Made by a program: the position numbers and the translations under genes | Shown here: piece after piece, positions 46,136 to 53,942 of the stretch | Layout: every line of letters starts with the position of its first letter | Position numbering within the stretch: position 1 is the stretch's first letter | The notes under the pieces: generated by a model | Seen by the model: only the letters and a program-made list of their open reading frames with translations | The model's database searches: none | What the model was told of the DNA's origin: nothing | NCBI RefSeq assembly: GCF_014698305.1 | Contig: NZ_JACJST010000029.1 | Coordinates: forward strand, 1-64,000 | Direction: 5' to 3' | DNA from: Anabaena lutea FACHB-196 | GTDB taxonomy: Bacteria > Cyanobacteriota > Cyanobacteriia > Cyanobacteriales > Nostocaceae | DNA length: 64,000 nt

Positions 46136-46219
46136 TATAGCAACAGACAAGGCTGTTAGGACATCAAGCAATGCTAAAACTTAGACACAAAAAGACTTTT
46201 AGCTCTGTCACCTGCTTTA
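46136..46219 (+). repeat. MITE-like element, family 1, copy 3
   Basis: An 84-base shortened copy starts TATAGCAACAGACAAGGCTG, contains TTAGGACAT and TTAGACACAAAAAGACTTTT and ends CACCTGCTTTA. Its last three bases encode the lipA stop codon on the minus strand. Confidence 0.7.
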
Positions 46220-47119
46220 ACTGTTAGCTGATCCCGCATGGTAGGAACTACGAACTAAAGGGGCAGAACGGACGTGGCTAAATCCCATATCTCTGGCGAT
46301 GCTGCCAAGTTCCTCGAATTCCTCTGGTGTCCAGTATTTTTGCACTGGTAGATGTTCTAAAGAAGGGCGCATATATTGACCTATAGTTAAGCGATCGCAC
46401 TTTACAGCCCTCAGATCCGCCATTGTTTCGATTACTTCCTCAATCGTTTCTCCATGTCCCAGCATCAAACCTGATTTAGTGGGAATAGAGGCATCGATTT
46501 CTTTGACTGTCGCCAGCACTTCTAAAGAGCGATCGTACTTAGCCCCCCGGCGCACAGGCCCAGTTAGAGAGCGTACTGTTTCCACATTATGGTTAAAACA
46601 AGCTGGTTGAGCGGCAACAATCATCCCTATCCGCTGGCGTTGTCCTGCTACACCCGCACCACTCCAAAAATCAGGTGTCAGAACTTCAATTTCAGTTGCT
46701 GGGTTGATTTGGCGGATAGCCTCCATCGTCGTCACAAAATGACCCGCGCCCCCATCTGACAAATCATCACGGGCTACAGAAGTCAGCACCACATATTGCA
46801 ACCCCAAAATTTGTACTGCCTCTGCTACTTTTTGCGGTTCTTCCATATCTAGAGGCATTGGTGCATGACCTTTATCTACTTGACAAAAAGCACAAGAGCG
46901 CGTGCAAGTTGGTCCCATCAGTAAAAAAGTAGCGGTTTTTTGGGCGTAGCATTCCCCTCGATTGGGGCAGCGTCCTTCTTCACAAATTGTGTGAATTTGC
47001 CGCTGCTTAATGATACGTTGTACAGTAGAGATATCACTGGCTTTGCCCAGAGGACGACGTAACCAGCTAGGCATTGCTGTAATTTCTGATTTGAGTTCGG
47101 CTTGTCGTGAATAAATCAT
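46217..47119 (-). CDS. lipA: Lipoyl synthase
   Basis: The 300-residue radical-SAM enzyme inserts two sulfurs into protein-bound octanoate. It has both clusters: the auxiliary 4Fe-4S site [15 protein letters not shown] and the radical-SAM site [10 protein letters not shown]. It ends with the conserved VRSSYHAGS (C-terminal Ser ligand). Other motifs are [16 protein letters not shown] and [13 protein letters not shown]. Its product is needed by the E2 protein at 33-34 kb. The stop codon lies in the terminal repeat of a MITE-like element, so the insertion may have replaced the original 3' end. Start ATG 47119. Confidence 0.95.
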   Translation of the reverse strand: MIYSRQAELKSEITAMPSWLRRPLGKASDISTVQRIIKQRQIHTICEEGRCPNRGECYAQKTATFLLMGPTCTRSCAFCQVDKGHAPMPLDMEEPQKVAEAVQILGLQYVVLTSVARDDLSDGGAGHFVTTMEAIRQINPATEIEVLTPDFWSGAGVAGQRQRIGMIVAAQPACFNHNVETVRSLTGPVRRGAKYDRSLEVLATVKEIDASIPTKSGLMLGHGETIEEVIETMADLRAVKCDRLTIGQYMRPSLEHLPVQKYWTPEEFEELGSIARDMGFSHVRSAPLVRSSYHAGSANS

Positions 47120-47224
47120 AGATATCAGGAATGAGAGCCAAAAATAAAGATAAAAGATATACTAATGCAGGTTGGCAGAAATAATGGATTAGCTTAAATC
47201 AGATAGAAAACCTTTGAAGAAGAT

Positions 47225-47279
47225 ACGGGGACACGGAGACACGGGGATAATCTCTCCGCGTCACCGCGTTTCCCCATCT
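47225..47279. repeat. Imperfect inverted repeat of octamer type
   Basis: ACGGGGACACGGAGACACGG faces CTCCGCGTCACCGCGTTTCC, using the same CCGCGTCT/CCCCATCT vocabulary as the 14.3 kb array. It lies in the 400-base spacer between lipA and the response-regulator gene, which otherwise shows no gene. Confidence 0.55.
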
Positions 47280-47547
47280 GGAGCGTCCTCTTCGGTCGCA
47301 TCAGACTTTTAAAGCTACTGATAATTGATCACTGAACATTAGTACGAGTTTTCCACTTGATTAAATTACTATGATACAAATTGATCACAGCACAGACGGC
47401 TGTTTAATAAACTACTTGCGTTTTTGACACTTATACAGAAATATACTCTCCCCCAATTTACATAAATTTTGTATATAGTGGGAGAATTCTTCATTTCAAT
47501 CGGCAACCAGCCATCTACACTTAAACTTTCTGGTAGAGTAATCAGTC

Positions 47548-48129
47548 GTGGCAAACAAAATTCTAGTTATTGATGACACCACAGTTGTTAGGGTAAAAGT
47601 ACGACAAATGTTGCCTCAGCAGGGCAATTTTGAAGTCTTGGAAGCAAAAGACGGTCTCGAAGGATATAATCTCATCCTTCAGGAAAAAGTCAGCTTGATC
47701 ATGTTAGATTTCATACTACCAAAAATGAGTGGCTGGGAAGTTTTCCAGAAAATTCAAGCCAACTCAGAATTAAAGAAAATTCCTTTGGTGATCATGTCTG
47801 GTCGCAAGGAAGAGGTAACGGAAAAAATTCCTGAACCGTTTGAATATTTTGAATTTCTCAACAAGCCTTTTGACCAGAGACAGCTGATTAATGCTATTAA
47901 ATCAGCTATGGCTATAGCTGCGAAAAAAGGTACTACAGACACTGTTTCCCCAGTGGTAACAGTGCCTAAAAAAGAACTAGTAGCGGTGAAACCTACTGTG
48001 GAGGGCAGTAGTTCTTCTGCCGATATTGAGGCACTAAATGCCAAAATTGTCAAGATGCAAGCAGAAATTGATAACTTGAAAAAGCAGCTAACTCAGGTAG
48101 TAACATTTATTAAACAGAAAATTAAGTAG
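47548..48129 (+). CDS. Response regulator with C-terminal coiled coil
   Basis: The 193-residue protein has a full receiver domain: acidic pair in ILVIDDTTVVRVKV, phospho-acceptor Asp in LIMLDFILPKMSGWEVF, conserved Ser in PLVIMSGR and Lys in EFLNKPFDQRQL. A variable linker and a C-terminal coiled coil (ALNAKIVKMQAEIDNLKKQL) follow instead of a DNA-binding domain, so it probably acts by protein contact. The start is GTG at 47548 (MANKILVIDD). It is the first gene of a probable signalling set with the MetOD1 protein and histidine kinase that follow, though a terminator lies between. Confidence 0.88.
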   Translation: MANKILVIDDTTVVRVKVRQMLPQQGNFEVLEAKDGLEGYNLILQEKVSLIMLDFILPKMSGWEVFQKIQANSELKKIPLVIMSGRKEEVTEKIPEPFEYFEFLNKPFDQRQLINAIKSAMAIAAKKGTTDTVSPVVTVPKKELVAVKPTVEGSSSSADIEALNAKIVKMQAEIDNLKKQLTQVVTFIKQKIK

Positions 48130-48291
48130 TAAGCTGATTATCATTTCAACTGTATCAGAGCGTCAGAACGTCAAAACATCTTGCCAACGCTACTGATTGA
48201 AGCAAATTAAAGGCACATTGGCTGATTGGCTCTTTCTATTATCCTTGCCTCACAAAATACTTCGGTCGATAACAGCAGTTATGGACTGACT

Positions 48292-48337
48292 AAACCTGCC
48301 TGTTTATATATAAAATAACAGAATGGCAGGTTTTTTT
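48292..48337 (+). terminator. Terminator after the response-regulator gene
   Basis: AAACCTGCCTGTT pairs with AACA...GGCAGGTTT across an A+T-rich loop and runs into seven T's (48331-48337). Confidence 0.72.
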
Positions 48338-48476
48338 GGTTGGGGAGAAAATCGCAGCGACACAGACACAACCTCCCTAGTGCGGGTTCGGTGTTGTGGA
48401 GATTAAGGTTGCGTTAATGATCAATGAAATATTCGCTTACAACCCATTTTTGGAATAGAAGTATAGTTCAAAAAAA

Positions 48477-49025
48477 ATGGTTTCAAAATTTATGAACCAA
48501 TACCCTCAGCAATCATTAGATAATATCAATGTCCCTTTAGAACGGGATGTTTTTTTGCGTACATTAATTAGAGAATTATCAGGGACATTACAGGACGTAG
48601 TAGGGTTGGAAGAAGCCGCTGGATTTATTAGCGTAGTGGGTGAAAGCATGGGTAGGCAGATTAACCAGGATTATAAGTCTGCCCTGAAAGTATCAAATCT
48701 TGATCGTCAGCAAGTTGTTGAAGTCTTGATTGATTTGAAAAAAAGAATCCAGGGCGGTTTTTATGTCATTGAGGAGAATGATGAAAAAATCGTCTTTGGA
48801 AACCACATCTGTCCATTTGCAGAAAAAGTAATTGATCGTCCTGCTATGTGTATGATGACATCAAACGTCTTTGGAGCTATTACATCTGATAATTTGGGAT
48901 ACGCCAAAGTAGAGTTGCAAGAGACAATAGCAGAGGGTGCAGATAGATGTAAAATCGTAGTCTACCTAAAAACTACACTAGAGTCAGAAGATGCACCAGG
49001 TCGAGAGTATTTTAAAGGGTTATAA
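48477..49025 (+). CDS. MetOD1-type signalling domain protein
   Basis: The 182-residue soluble protein has a C-terminal half with [20 protein letters not shown] followed by [20 protein letters not shown]. This pattern, with its conserved Cys residues, is that of the methanogen output domain 1 (MetOD1) family, related to V4R-like sensor domains. Two in-frame ATGs (48477 and 48492) are possible. A 94-base gap separates it from the histidine kinase gene; together with the upstream regulator they form a likely signalling set. Role unknown. Confidence 0.75.
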   Translation: MVSKFMNQYPQQSLDNINVPLERDVFLRTLIRELSGTLQDVVGLEEAAGFISVVGESMGRQINQDYKSALKVSNLDRQQVVEVLIDLKKRIQGGFYVIEENDEKIVFGNHICPFAEKVIDRPAMCMMTSNVFGAITSDNLGYAKVELQETIAEGADRCKIVVYLKTTLESEDAPGREYFKGL

Positions 49026-49119
49026 GCTGTATCAATTTATTTTTATTCAGCCCATGCTTGATTCTTAGATTATTATTGCATTTTTGTCGGAATGCTTAAA
49101 GATTAAAAATAGAAACTGC

Positions 49120-50511
49120 ATGACTCCTGAACATTTTCTTGAATTTGCCAGAGTTTTGCCAGAACCTTTACTTTTAGTGAATAGTGATGGTCAGATACTA
49201 GCTACTAATCGACCAGTAACAGATATGCTGGGATTACGCCGTCAGGAATTGCAAGAAAAAAAGATTTTTGATCTGGCAATTGAGCCTCACCATAAAATTT
49301 CTGCTTACCTCAAAGCTTGTTCTCGTAGCCGTGCAATGGTTTTGGGTTCATTGACTTTATACAATAGTCATGGAAAAACATTAGTGTGTCGTTGTCAAGG
49401 AGCCGTTATTCAACCTTGGTCTGAAGAATCTTTAGCTCTAATTCTTCTCAGGTTGGAAGAGAGAAAAGCAGCCAATATTAACTTTGTTTTGCTGACTAAA
49501 AAAATAGATGAATTAGCAAAAGAAATCCAAGGACGTAAACAAGCAGAAGAAGCTCTTTTAAAAGCAAATCAAGAACTAGAACTTAGAGTTGAGGAACGGA
49601 CAACTACCTTAAAGCAAACATTGAAAGAGTTACAACTTACCCAAACCCACCTGATTCAATCTGAGAAAATGTCTAGTTTAGGTCAGATGGTTGCTGGTGT
49701 GGCTCACGAAATTAATAACCCGATAAACTTTATTCAGGGTAATCTTACCCATACCGAACAGTATATTGAAAATTTGTTAAAATTATTAGAAAAATATCAA
49801 GCATATTATCCAAATCCTCCTCAAGAGATACAAGATATTAGAGCAGCCATAGATGTGGATTTTATAGTAGAAGATATAATTCAAGTTATCAATTCTATGA
49901 GATTGGGAACAAAACGGATTGAGGCAATTGTTAAATCGTTACGTAACTTTTCTAGGCTGGACGAAGCTGAACTCAAGGCAGTCGATATACACGAGGGAAT
50001 TGACAGCACTTTAATGGTTTTGGCGCACAGATTGGAAGGAAAAGACTATAGATATCCAGAAATTAAAGTTATCAAACAATACGGTAAATTGCCAAATATC
50101 ACTTGCTATCCTTGTAAACTTAATCAAGTGTTTCTGAATCTTCTAACTAATGCCATCGATGCCATAGAAGATTCTTTTTTTAGTGATAATTGCTCAATGT
50201 TAAACTCAAAAATAGCTGAAGAAGAAATAGGAAAAATAAAGAAACCCACAATTTGTATCACTACCGAAATACTAGATGCTAAATGGATAACAATAACTGT
50301 TGCAGATAACGGTTCGGGAATCGAAGCCGCATTACACAGCAAGATATTTAATCCCTTTTTTACAACAAAACCTGTAGGCAAAGGTGCAGGTCTGGGTTTA
50401 TCGATTAGTTATCAAATTATAGTTGAAGAACATGGGGGATATCTTAGCTATGATTCCATACCTATGAAAGAAACTAAATTTGTGATTAAGATTCCAATCA
50501 ATAAGAGTTAA
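49120..50511 (+). CDS. PAS-domain sensor histidine kinase
   Basis: The 463-residue soluble kinase has an N-terminal PAS domain (FARVLPEPLLLVNSDGQILA), a long coiled coil (ELELRVEERTTTLKQTLKEL) and a kinase core: phospho-His in MVAGVAHEINNPINFIQGNL, N box LLTNAIDAIEDS, G1 VADNGSGIEAAL, F box NPFFTTKPVGKG and G2 GAGLGLSISYQI. It is the HAMP-less class IV type common in cyanobacteria. I choose ATG 49120 (MTPEHFLEFA) rather than TTG 49084. Likely partner: the response regulator at 47548. Confidence 0.9.
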   Translation: MTPEHFLEFARVLPEPLLLVNSDGQILATNRPVTDMLGLRRQELQEKKIFDLAIEPHHKISAYLKACSRSRAMVLGSLTLYNSHGKTLVCRCQGAVIQPWSEESLALILLRLEERKAANINFVLLTKKIDELAKEIQGRKQAEEALLKANQELELRVEERTTTLKQTLKELQLTQTHLIQSEKMSSLGQMVAGVAHEINNPINFIQGNLTHTEQYIENLLKLLEKYQAYYPNPPQEIQDIRAAIDVDFIVEDIIQVINSMRLGTKRIEAIVKSLRNFSRLDEAELKAVDIHEGIDSTLMVLAHRLEGKDYRYPEIKVIKQYGKLPNITCYPCKLNQVFLNLLTNAIDAIEDSFFSDNCSMLNSKIAEEEIGKIKKPTICITTEILDAKWITITVADNGSGIEAALHSKIFNPFFTTKPVGKGAGLGLSISYQIIVEEHGGYLSYDSIPMKETKFVIKIPINKS

Positions 50512-50861
50512 TTCAATAGTTGTCGGTTAGTGAATGTTTTTCAATTTATAGAGAAAGGTTATAAACATTATCTGAGAAGGGGCAAGAGGGTTTAGGTTGG
50601 AGGGCTTTTAATGTTAATAACAATACCATACAAACATCTTTTTATACCAATTTTATGTGAGGTGTCACAGAATAATGAAATCCATTGGTTATCTTTGCTT
50701 ATATGTGTTTACATAGGATTAATTATTGTTATTTTTGAATTCTATGCAACTTCATCTTCTGATAGGTATTAGATTTATTTCATAGGAAGAAACCTTTATT
50801 GTGAACTAACGTCTTAGTTCATACAGCCTAAAGTTTAATTTAATTGTCTATTGACATCGCC
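50512..50861. other. Spacer after the histidine kinase
   Basis: 350 A+T-rich bases without a convincing gene. Short hydrophobic reading frames around 50611-50770 lack good starts. Confidence 0.4.
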
Positions 50862-51563
50862 ATGAAATCTATCATCAAACTGTTAACTCAAATCAACAGC
50901 ACCCGCAAATTACCTCAAGGGATTATTCTCACCCTGGTCTTAACAAGTTTACTAGCTTGTGGGATGGGAATTACTAACAATAATCCATCGTTAGCTGTTC
51001 CTAATACAGAACAGAGACAAACGTCTCAAAACAATTTACCTAAAAGTATTTCTAGAAAATTACTACTGGATGCATCCAAACGTTCTGGAGTAAAAACACG
51101 TGATTTGAAAATTACTCAAGTTACAACCAAAACCTTTAGTAATCCTTGCGCTTTTCAATTTGGAGAAATTTGCACTAGGGAATATAGACCTATTCAAGGT
51201 TGGGAAGTGGTTGTTAAGGTAAAAAATCAATCATGGACTTATCATGTCAATAAATCTGGCTCACAAATTATCTTAGATCCCAAAGTCAGCACTAATCAAC
51301 TACCGAAAAGTATTGCTGATAAAGTTTTGAGAGATGCTGCTCAACGTTCTGGCTTACCGATTAATGCGATAAAAATCACTCAAAGCACCCAGAAAACCTT
51401 TAGTAATGCCTGTGTGTTCAACTTTGGGGAAATCTGTACTCAACAGTATGATCCTGTAGAAGGCTGGGCAGTCAGCGTGAAAGTGAAAAACCAATCTTGG
51501 ACTTACCATGTTGACAAATCTGGCTCAAGCGTTGTCTTAGATCCCAATAGACCCAAAAATTAA
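50862..51563 (+). CDS. Putative lipoprotein with two tandem copies of one domain
   Basis: The 233-residue protein has an N-terminal basic-hydrophobic segment ending in a lipobox (TLVLTSLLACGMG, Cys as lipid site). It then has two consecutive domains of about 82 residues that are clearly duplicates. Both begin LPKSI and contain KTFSN(P/A)CxFxFGEICTxxY, GWxVxVKVKNQSWTYHV and LDP. Each copy has two Cys that could form a disulfide. The family is not recognised; the layout suggests a periplasmic binding or inhibitor-like domain. ATG 50862 is chosen over the TTG at 50844. Confidence 0.82.
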   Translation: MKSIIKLLTQINSTRKLPQGIILTLVLTSLLACGMGITNNNPSLAVPNTEQRQTSQNNLPKSISRKLLLDASKRSGVKTRDLKITQVTTKTFSNPCAFQFGEICTREYRPIQGWEVVVKVKNQSWTYHVNKSGSQIILDPKVSTNQLPKSIADKVLRDAAQRSGLPINAIKITQSTQKTFSNACVFNFGEICTQQYDPVEGWAVSVKVKNQSWTYHVDKSGSSVVLDPNRPKN

Positions 51564-51564
51564 A

Positions 51565-51613
51565 GATGCGTTATCTGGAACCCTTGTAGAGACGTTCCAT
51601 GGAATGTCTCTAC
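51565..51613. repeat. Dispersed hairpin repeat, copy 2
   Basis: ATGCGTTATCTGGAACCCTT then GTAGAGAC/GTCTCTAC with the palindrome GTTCCATGGAAT in the loop. It begins 2 bases after the lipoprotein stop and is homologous to 35679-35734. Confidence 0.7.
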
Positions 51614-51751
51614 TTTGTTGGAGATGTCTAAATATCAACGCCACTTTGAAAATTTAAATTTCTTTCCTCTGCGGTCTCTAGGCTGCTGCGGTTAGTTCAT
51701 TTCAATTTTTTTAGTGTATACTATTAGATTGTGTCGAATCAAAGCCATCCC

Positions 51752-51949
51752 ATGCCTAAACTCAAGACTCGTAAAGCAGCCGCCAAGCGATTTCGTGCTA
51801 CTGGCACCGGTAAAATCGTCCGTCGCAAAGCTTTCAAAAGCCACCTTCTTGAACACAAGTCTTCTAACAAAAAGCGCGGTTTGCGCCAGTCTGCACTTGT
51901 ACATGAGCGCGACGAAGACAATGTGCGCTTGATGCTTCCTTATTTGTAA
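51752..51949 (+). CDS. rpmI: Ribosomal protein L35
   Basis: The 65-residue, strongly basic ribosomal protein ([38 protein letters not shown]) of the large subunit. ATG 51752 gives the standard N-terminus; the GTG seven codons earlier is not used. rplT follows after 21 bases in the same transcript. infC, often upstream, is absent here. Confidence 0.96.
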   Translation: MPKLKTRKAAAKRFRATGTGKIVRRKAFKSHLLEHKSSNKKRGLRQSALVHERDEDNVRLMLPYL

Positions 51950-51970
51950 AACATCACAGGTAGTTAAGAT

Positions 51971-52327
51971 ATGACCCGGGTAAAACGCGGTAATGTAGCT
52001 CGTAAACGCCGCAATAAAATTCTCAAACTAGCTAAAGGTTTTCGTGGTTCTCACTCAACTCTGTTTAGAACCGCTAACCAACAGGTAATGAAGGCACTTC
52101 GCAGTGCTTACCGCGATCGCAAAAATAAAAAGCGCGATTTTCGTCGTCTGTGGATCACTCGTATTAACGCGGCTTCCAGACAACATGGCTTAAGCTACAG
52201 CCAGTTAATCGGTAATCTGAAAAAAGCCAACGTGGAACTAAATCGCAAAATGTTGGCACAATTGGCAGTTCTTGACCCTACAAGTTTCGCCAAAGTTGCT
52301 GAATTGGCAAGCTCAGTTAAAGGATAA
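51971..52327 (+). CDS. rplT: Ribosomal protein L20
   Basis: The 118-residue assembly protein of the large subunit: [60 protein letters not shown]. It binds 23S rRNA and, in many bacteria, represses its own operon. Full length; co-transcribed with rpmI. Confidence 0.97.
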   Translation: MTRVKRGNVARKRRNKILKLAKGFRGSHSTLFRTANQQVMKALRSAYRDRKNKKRDFRRLWITRINAASRQHGLSYSQLIGNLKKANVELNRKMLAQLAVLDPTSFAKVAELASSVKG

Positions 52328-52339
52328 AGGTGGCAACGG

Positions 52340-53146
52340 ATGAATAACGGATGTAACAAATGGTCAAAAATTAATCAGTTACATCTGGTATTATCCGCTA
52401 CCTTGTTTCTGATTTTTTGTCTCTCCTTTGGAGGAACTGCATCAGCCGCTACGTTGCCGGAAATTCAGCAAAGAGGCTATGTAAATATTGCTGTTAAAGA
52501 TAACTTGCGTCCGTTGGGATTTAGGGATAGTAAAGGCGATTTACAAGGTTTAGAAATTGATTTAGCCAAGCGTTTGGCAGGTGATTTGTTAGGTAAAATC
52601 GATGCTGTGAAGTTGCAACCAGTGGCTAATAGCGATCGCTTGTCCGTGGTCTTAGAAAATAAAGTTGACCTCACCATTGCCAGAGTCACAGCAACTGAAT
52701 CGCGCTCCCGCATAGTCAGCTTCAGTGTTCCTTACTATTTTGATGGTGCAGCAATAGTCACAAAAGATACGGCAATTAATCAGCTAAAAGATTTGGAAAA
52801 ACGCAAAATAGCTGTACTCAACAACTCCAGCACGATTAGTTATGTAAAATATTTTATACCAAGTGCCGAATTAATAGGCGTGAACTCCTATATTCAAGGA
52901 CGAGAGCAAATAGAAAGCAACACTGCTGATGCTTTTGCTGCTGATACCAGCGTTCTGAGTGGTTGGGTACAAGAAGATTCCCAATATCGGCTACTACCAA
53001 CCAAGCTATCAGCCGAGCCTTTGTCGGTGGTTACACCCAAGGGATTGCAGTACGATGAGTTAAGAAGAAAGGTGAATGAAGCGATCGCTCGTTATACAGT
53101 AACAGGTTGGCTCAAAGAACGCGCACAATTTTGGGGATTATCATAG
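52340..53146 (+). CDS. Extracellular solute-binding protein (family 3)
   Basis: The 268-residue protein has a signal peptide (LHLVLSATLFLIFCLSFGGT, cleavage after ASA) and a periplasmic-binding fold: EIQQRGYVNIAVKDNLRPLG, GLEIDLAKRLAGDLLG, VDLTIARVTATESRSRIVSF. This is the type that binds amino acids for ABC transporters. No permease or ATPase is adjacent, so it may serve a distant system or act as a sensor. It starts 12 bases after rplT, probably by read-through. Confidence 0.88.
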   Translation: MNNGCNKWSKINQLHLVLSATLFLIFCLSFGGTASAATLPEIQQRGYVNIAVKDNLRPLGFRDSKGDLQGLEIDLAKRLAGDLLGKIDAVKLQPVANSDRLSVVLENKVDLTIARVTATESRSRIVSFSVPYYFDGAAIVTKDTAINQLKDLEKRKIAVLNNSSTISYVKYFIPSAELIGVNSYIQGREQIESNTADAFAADTSVLSGWVQEDSQYRLLPTKLSAEPLSVVTPKGLQYDELRRKVNEAIARYTVTGWLKERAQFWGLS

Positions 53147-53187
53147 GTAGACATGAATATTTAACAGTAGGCAGAAGGCATAATTAC

Positions 53188-53240
53188 GTTGGCGGTAGCC
53201 TGCCGTAGGCATTATTAACAATTACGAATTACGAATTATT
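53188..53240. repeat. Dispersed palindromic repeat (ATTACGAATT type)
   Basis: GCGGTAGCCTGCCGTAGGC followed by ATTATTAACAATTACGAATT, the reverse-oriented relative of 39117-39178. Confidence 0.6.
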
Positions 53241-53315
53241 TTTTTATTTCTCCATTGTCCCAGAAAGCTGAATAATAGATAGAGAAAGCACTTTTAATAT
53301 TTGTAATTGTAGGTA

Positions 53316-53840
53316 ATGGATAACAATCTAGTCCTTGTTTATCTCTCAATTTTCGTCACGTTGCTGGCATTTGCCGGTGTGAGTGTTTTTCGCCAGCTTT
53401 TCAAAACTCGCAAACTAGAAAGTTCTCTTTCTAAGTTGAAAACCAAGTTAAGTAAAGAAAAGGGAACAGCACAAGAATATTACGAATTAGCCAGTATTTA
53501 TTCTGAAAAAAAAGTTTTTACCCAAGCAATACCGCTTTTTCAAAAAGCTTTAAAAGCTGCTGAGGAAGAGGGGGAAGAGAGTATTGCCCCAGTTTATAAT
53601 GGCTTGGGTTATGTTTACTTTGCCCAAGAGCAATATGACTTAGCAATTCGTCAATATAAAGAAGCCATTAAATTGAAACCAGATTATGTATCAGCCCTAA
53701 ATAATCTTGGACACGCCTACGAGAAGAAAAAATTACCCGCCCAGGCATTAGAAATGTATGAAACCACACTAAAAGTTTCACCCAACAATGCTACTGCAAA
53801 ACGCCGTGCAGAATCTTTGCGTCGCTTAGTTTCAGCTTAA
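53316..53840 (+). CDS. Membrane-anchored TPR protein, Ycf37-like
   Basis: The 174-residue protein has an N-terminal membrane anchor (LVLVYLSIFVTLLAFAGVSV), a basic stretch and then three tetratricopeptide repeats (AQEYYELASIYSEKKVFTQA, APVYNGLGYVYFAQEQYDLA, VSALNNLGHAYEKKKLPAQA). Length and layout match Ycf37, which assists photosystem I assembly or stability in cyanobacteria. TPR proteins are hard to tell apart by eye, so the specific name is tentative. Confidence 0.82.
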   Translation: MDNNLVLVYLSIFVTLLAFAGVSVFRQLFKTRKLESSLSKLKTKLSKEKGTAQEYYELASIYSEKKVFTQAIPLFQKALKAAEEEGEESIAPVYNGLGYVYFAQEQYDLAIRQYKEAIKLKPDYVSALNNLGHAYEKKKLPAQALEMYETTLKVSPNNATAKRRAESLRRLVSA

Positions 53841-53942
53841 AATTGCTCAATCTCAAATTGATATATGCCTCTTAATTTGGCGGTTTTTTGCTCAGAACGT
53901 AGGAATTAATAACTATGTTTTTATCAAAGAAAATCAACCATA

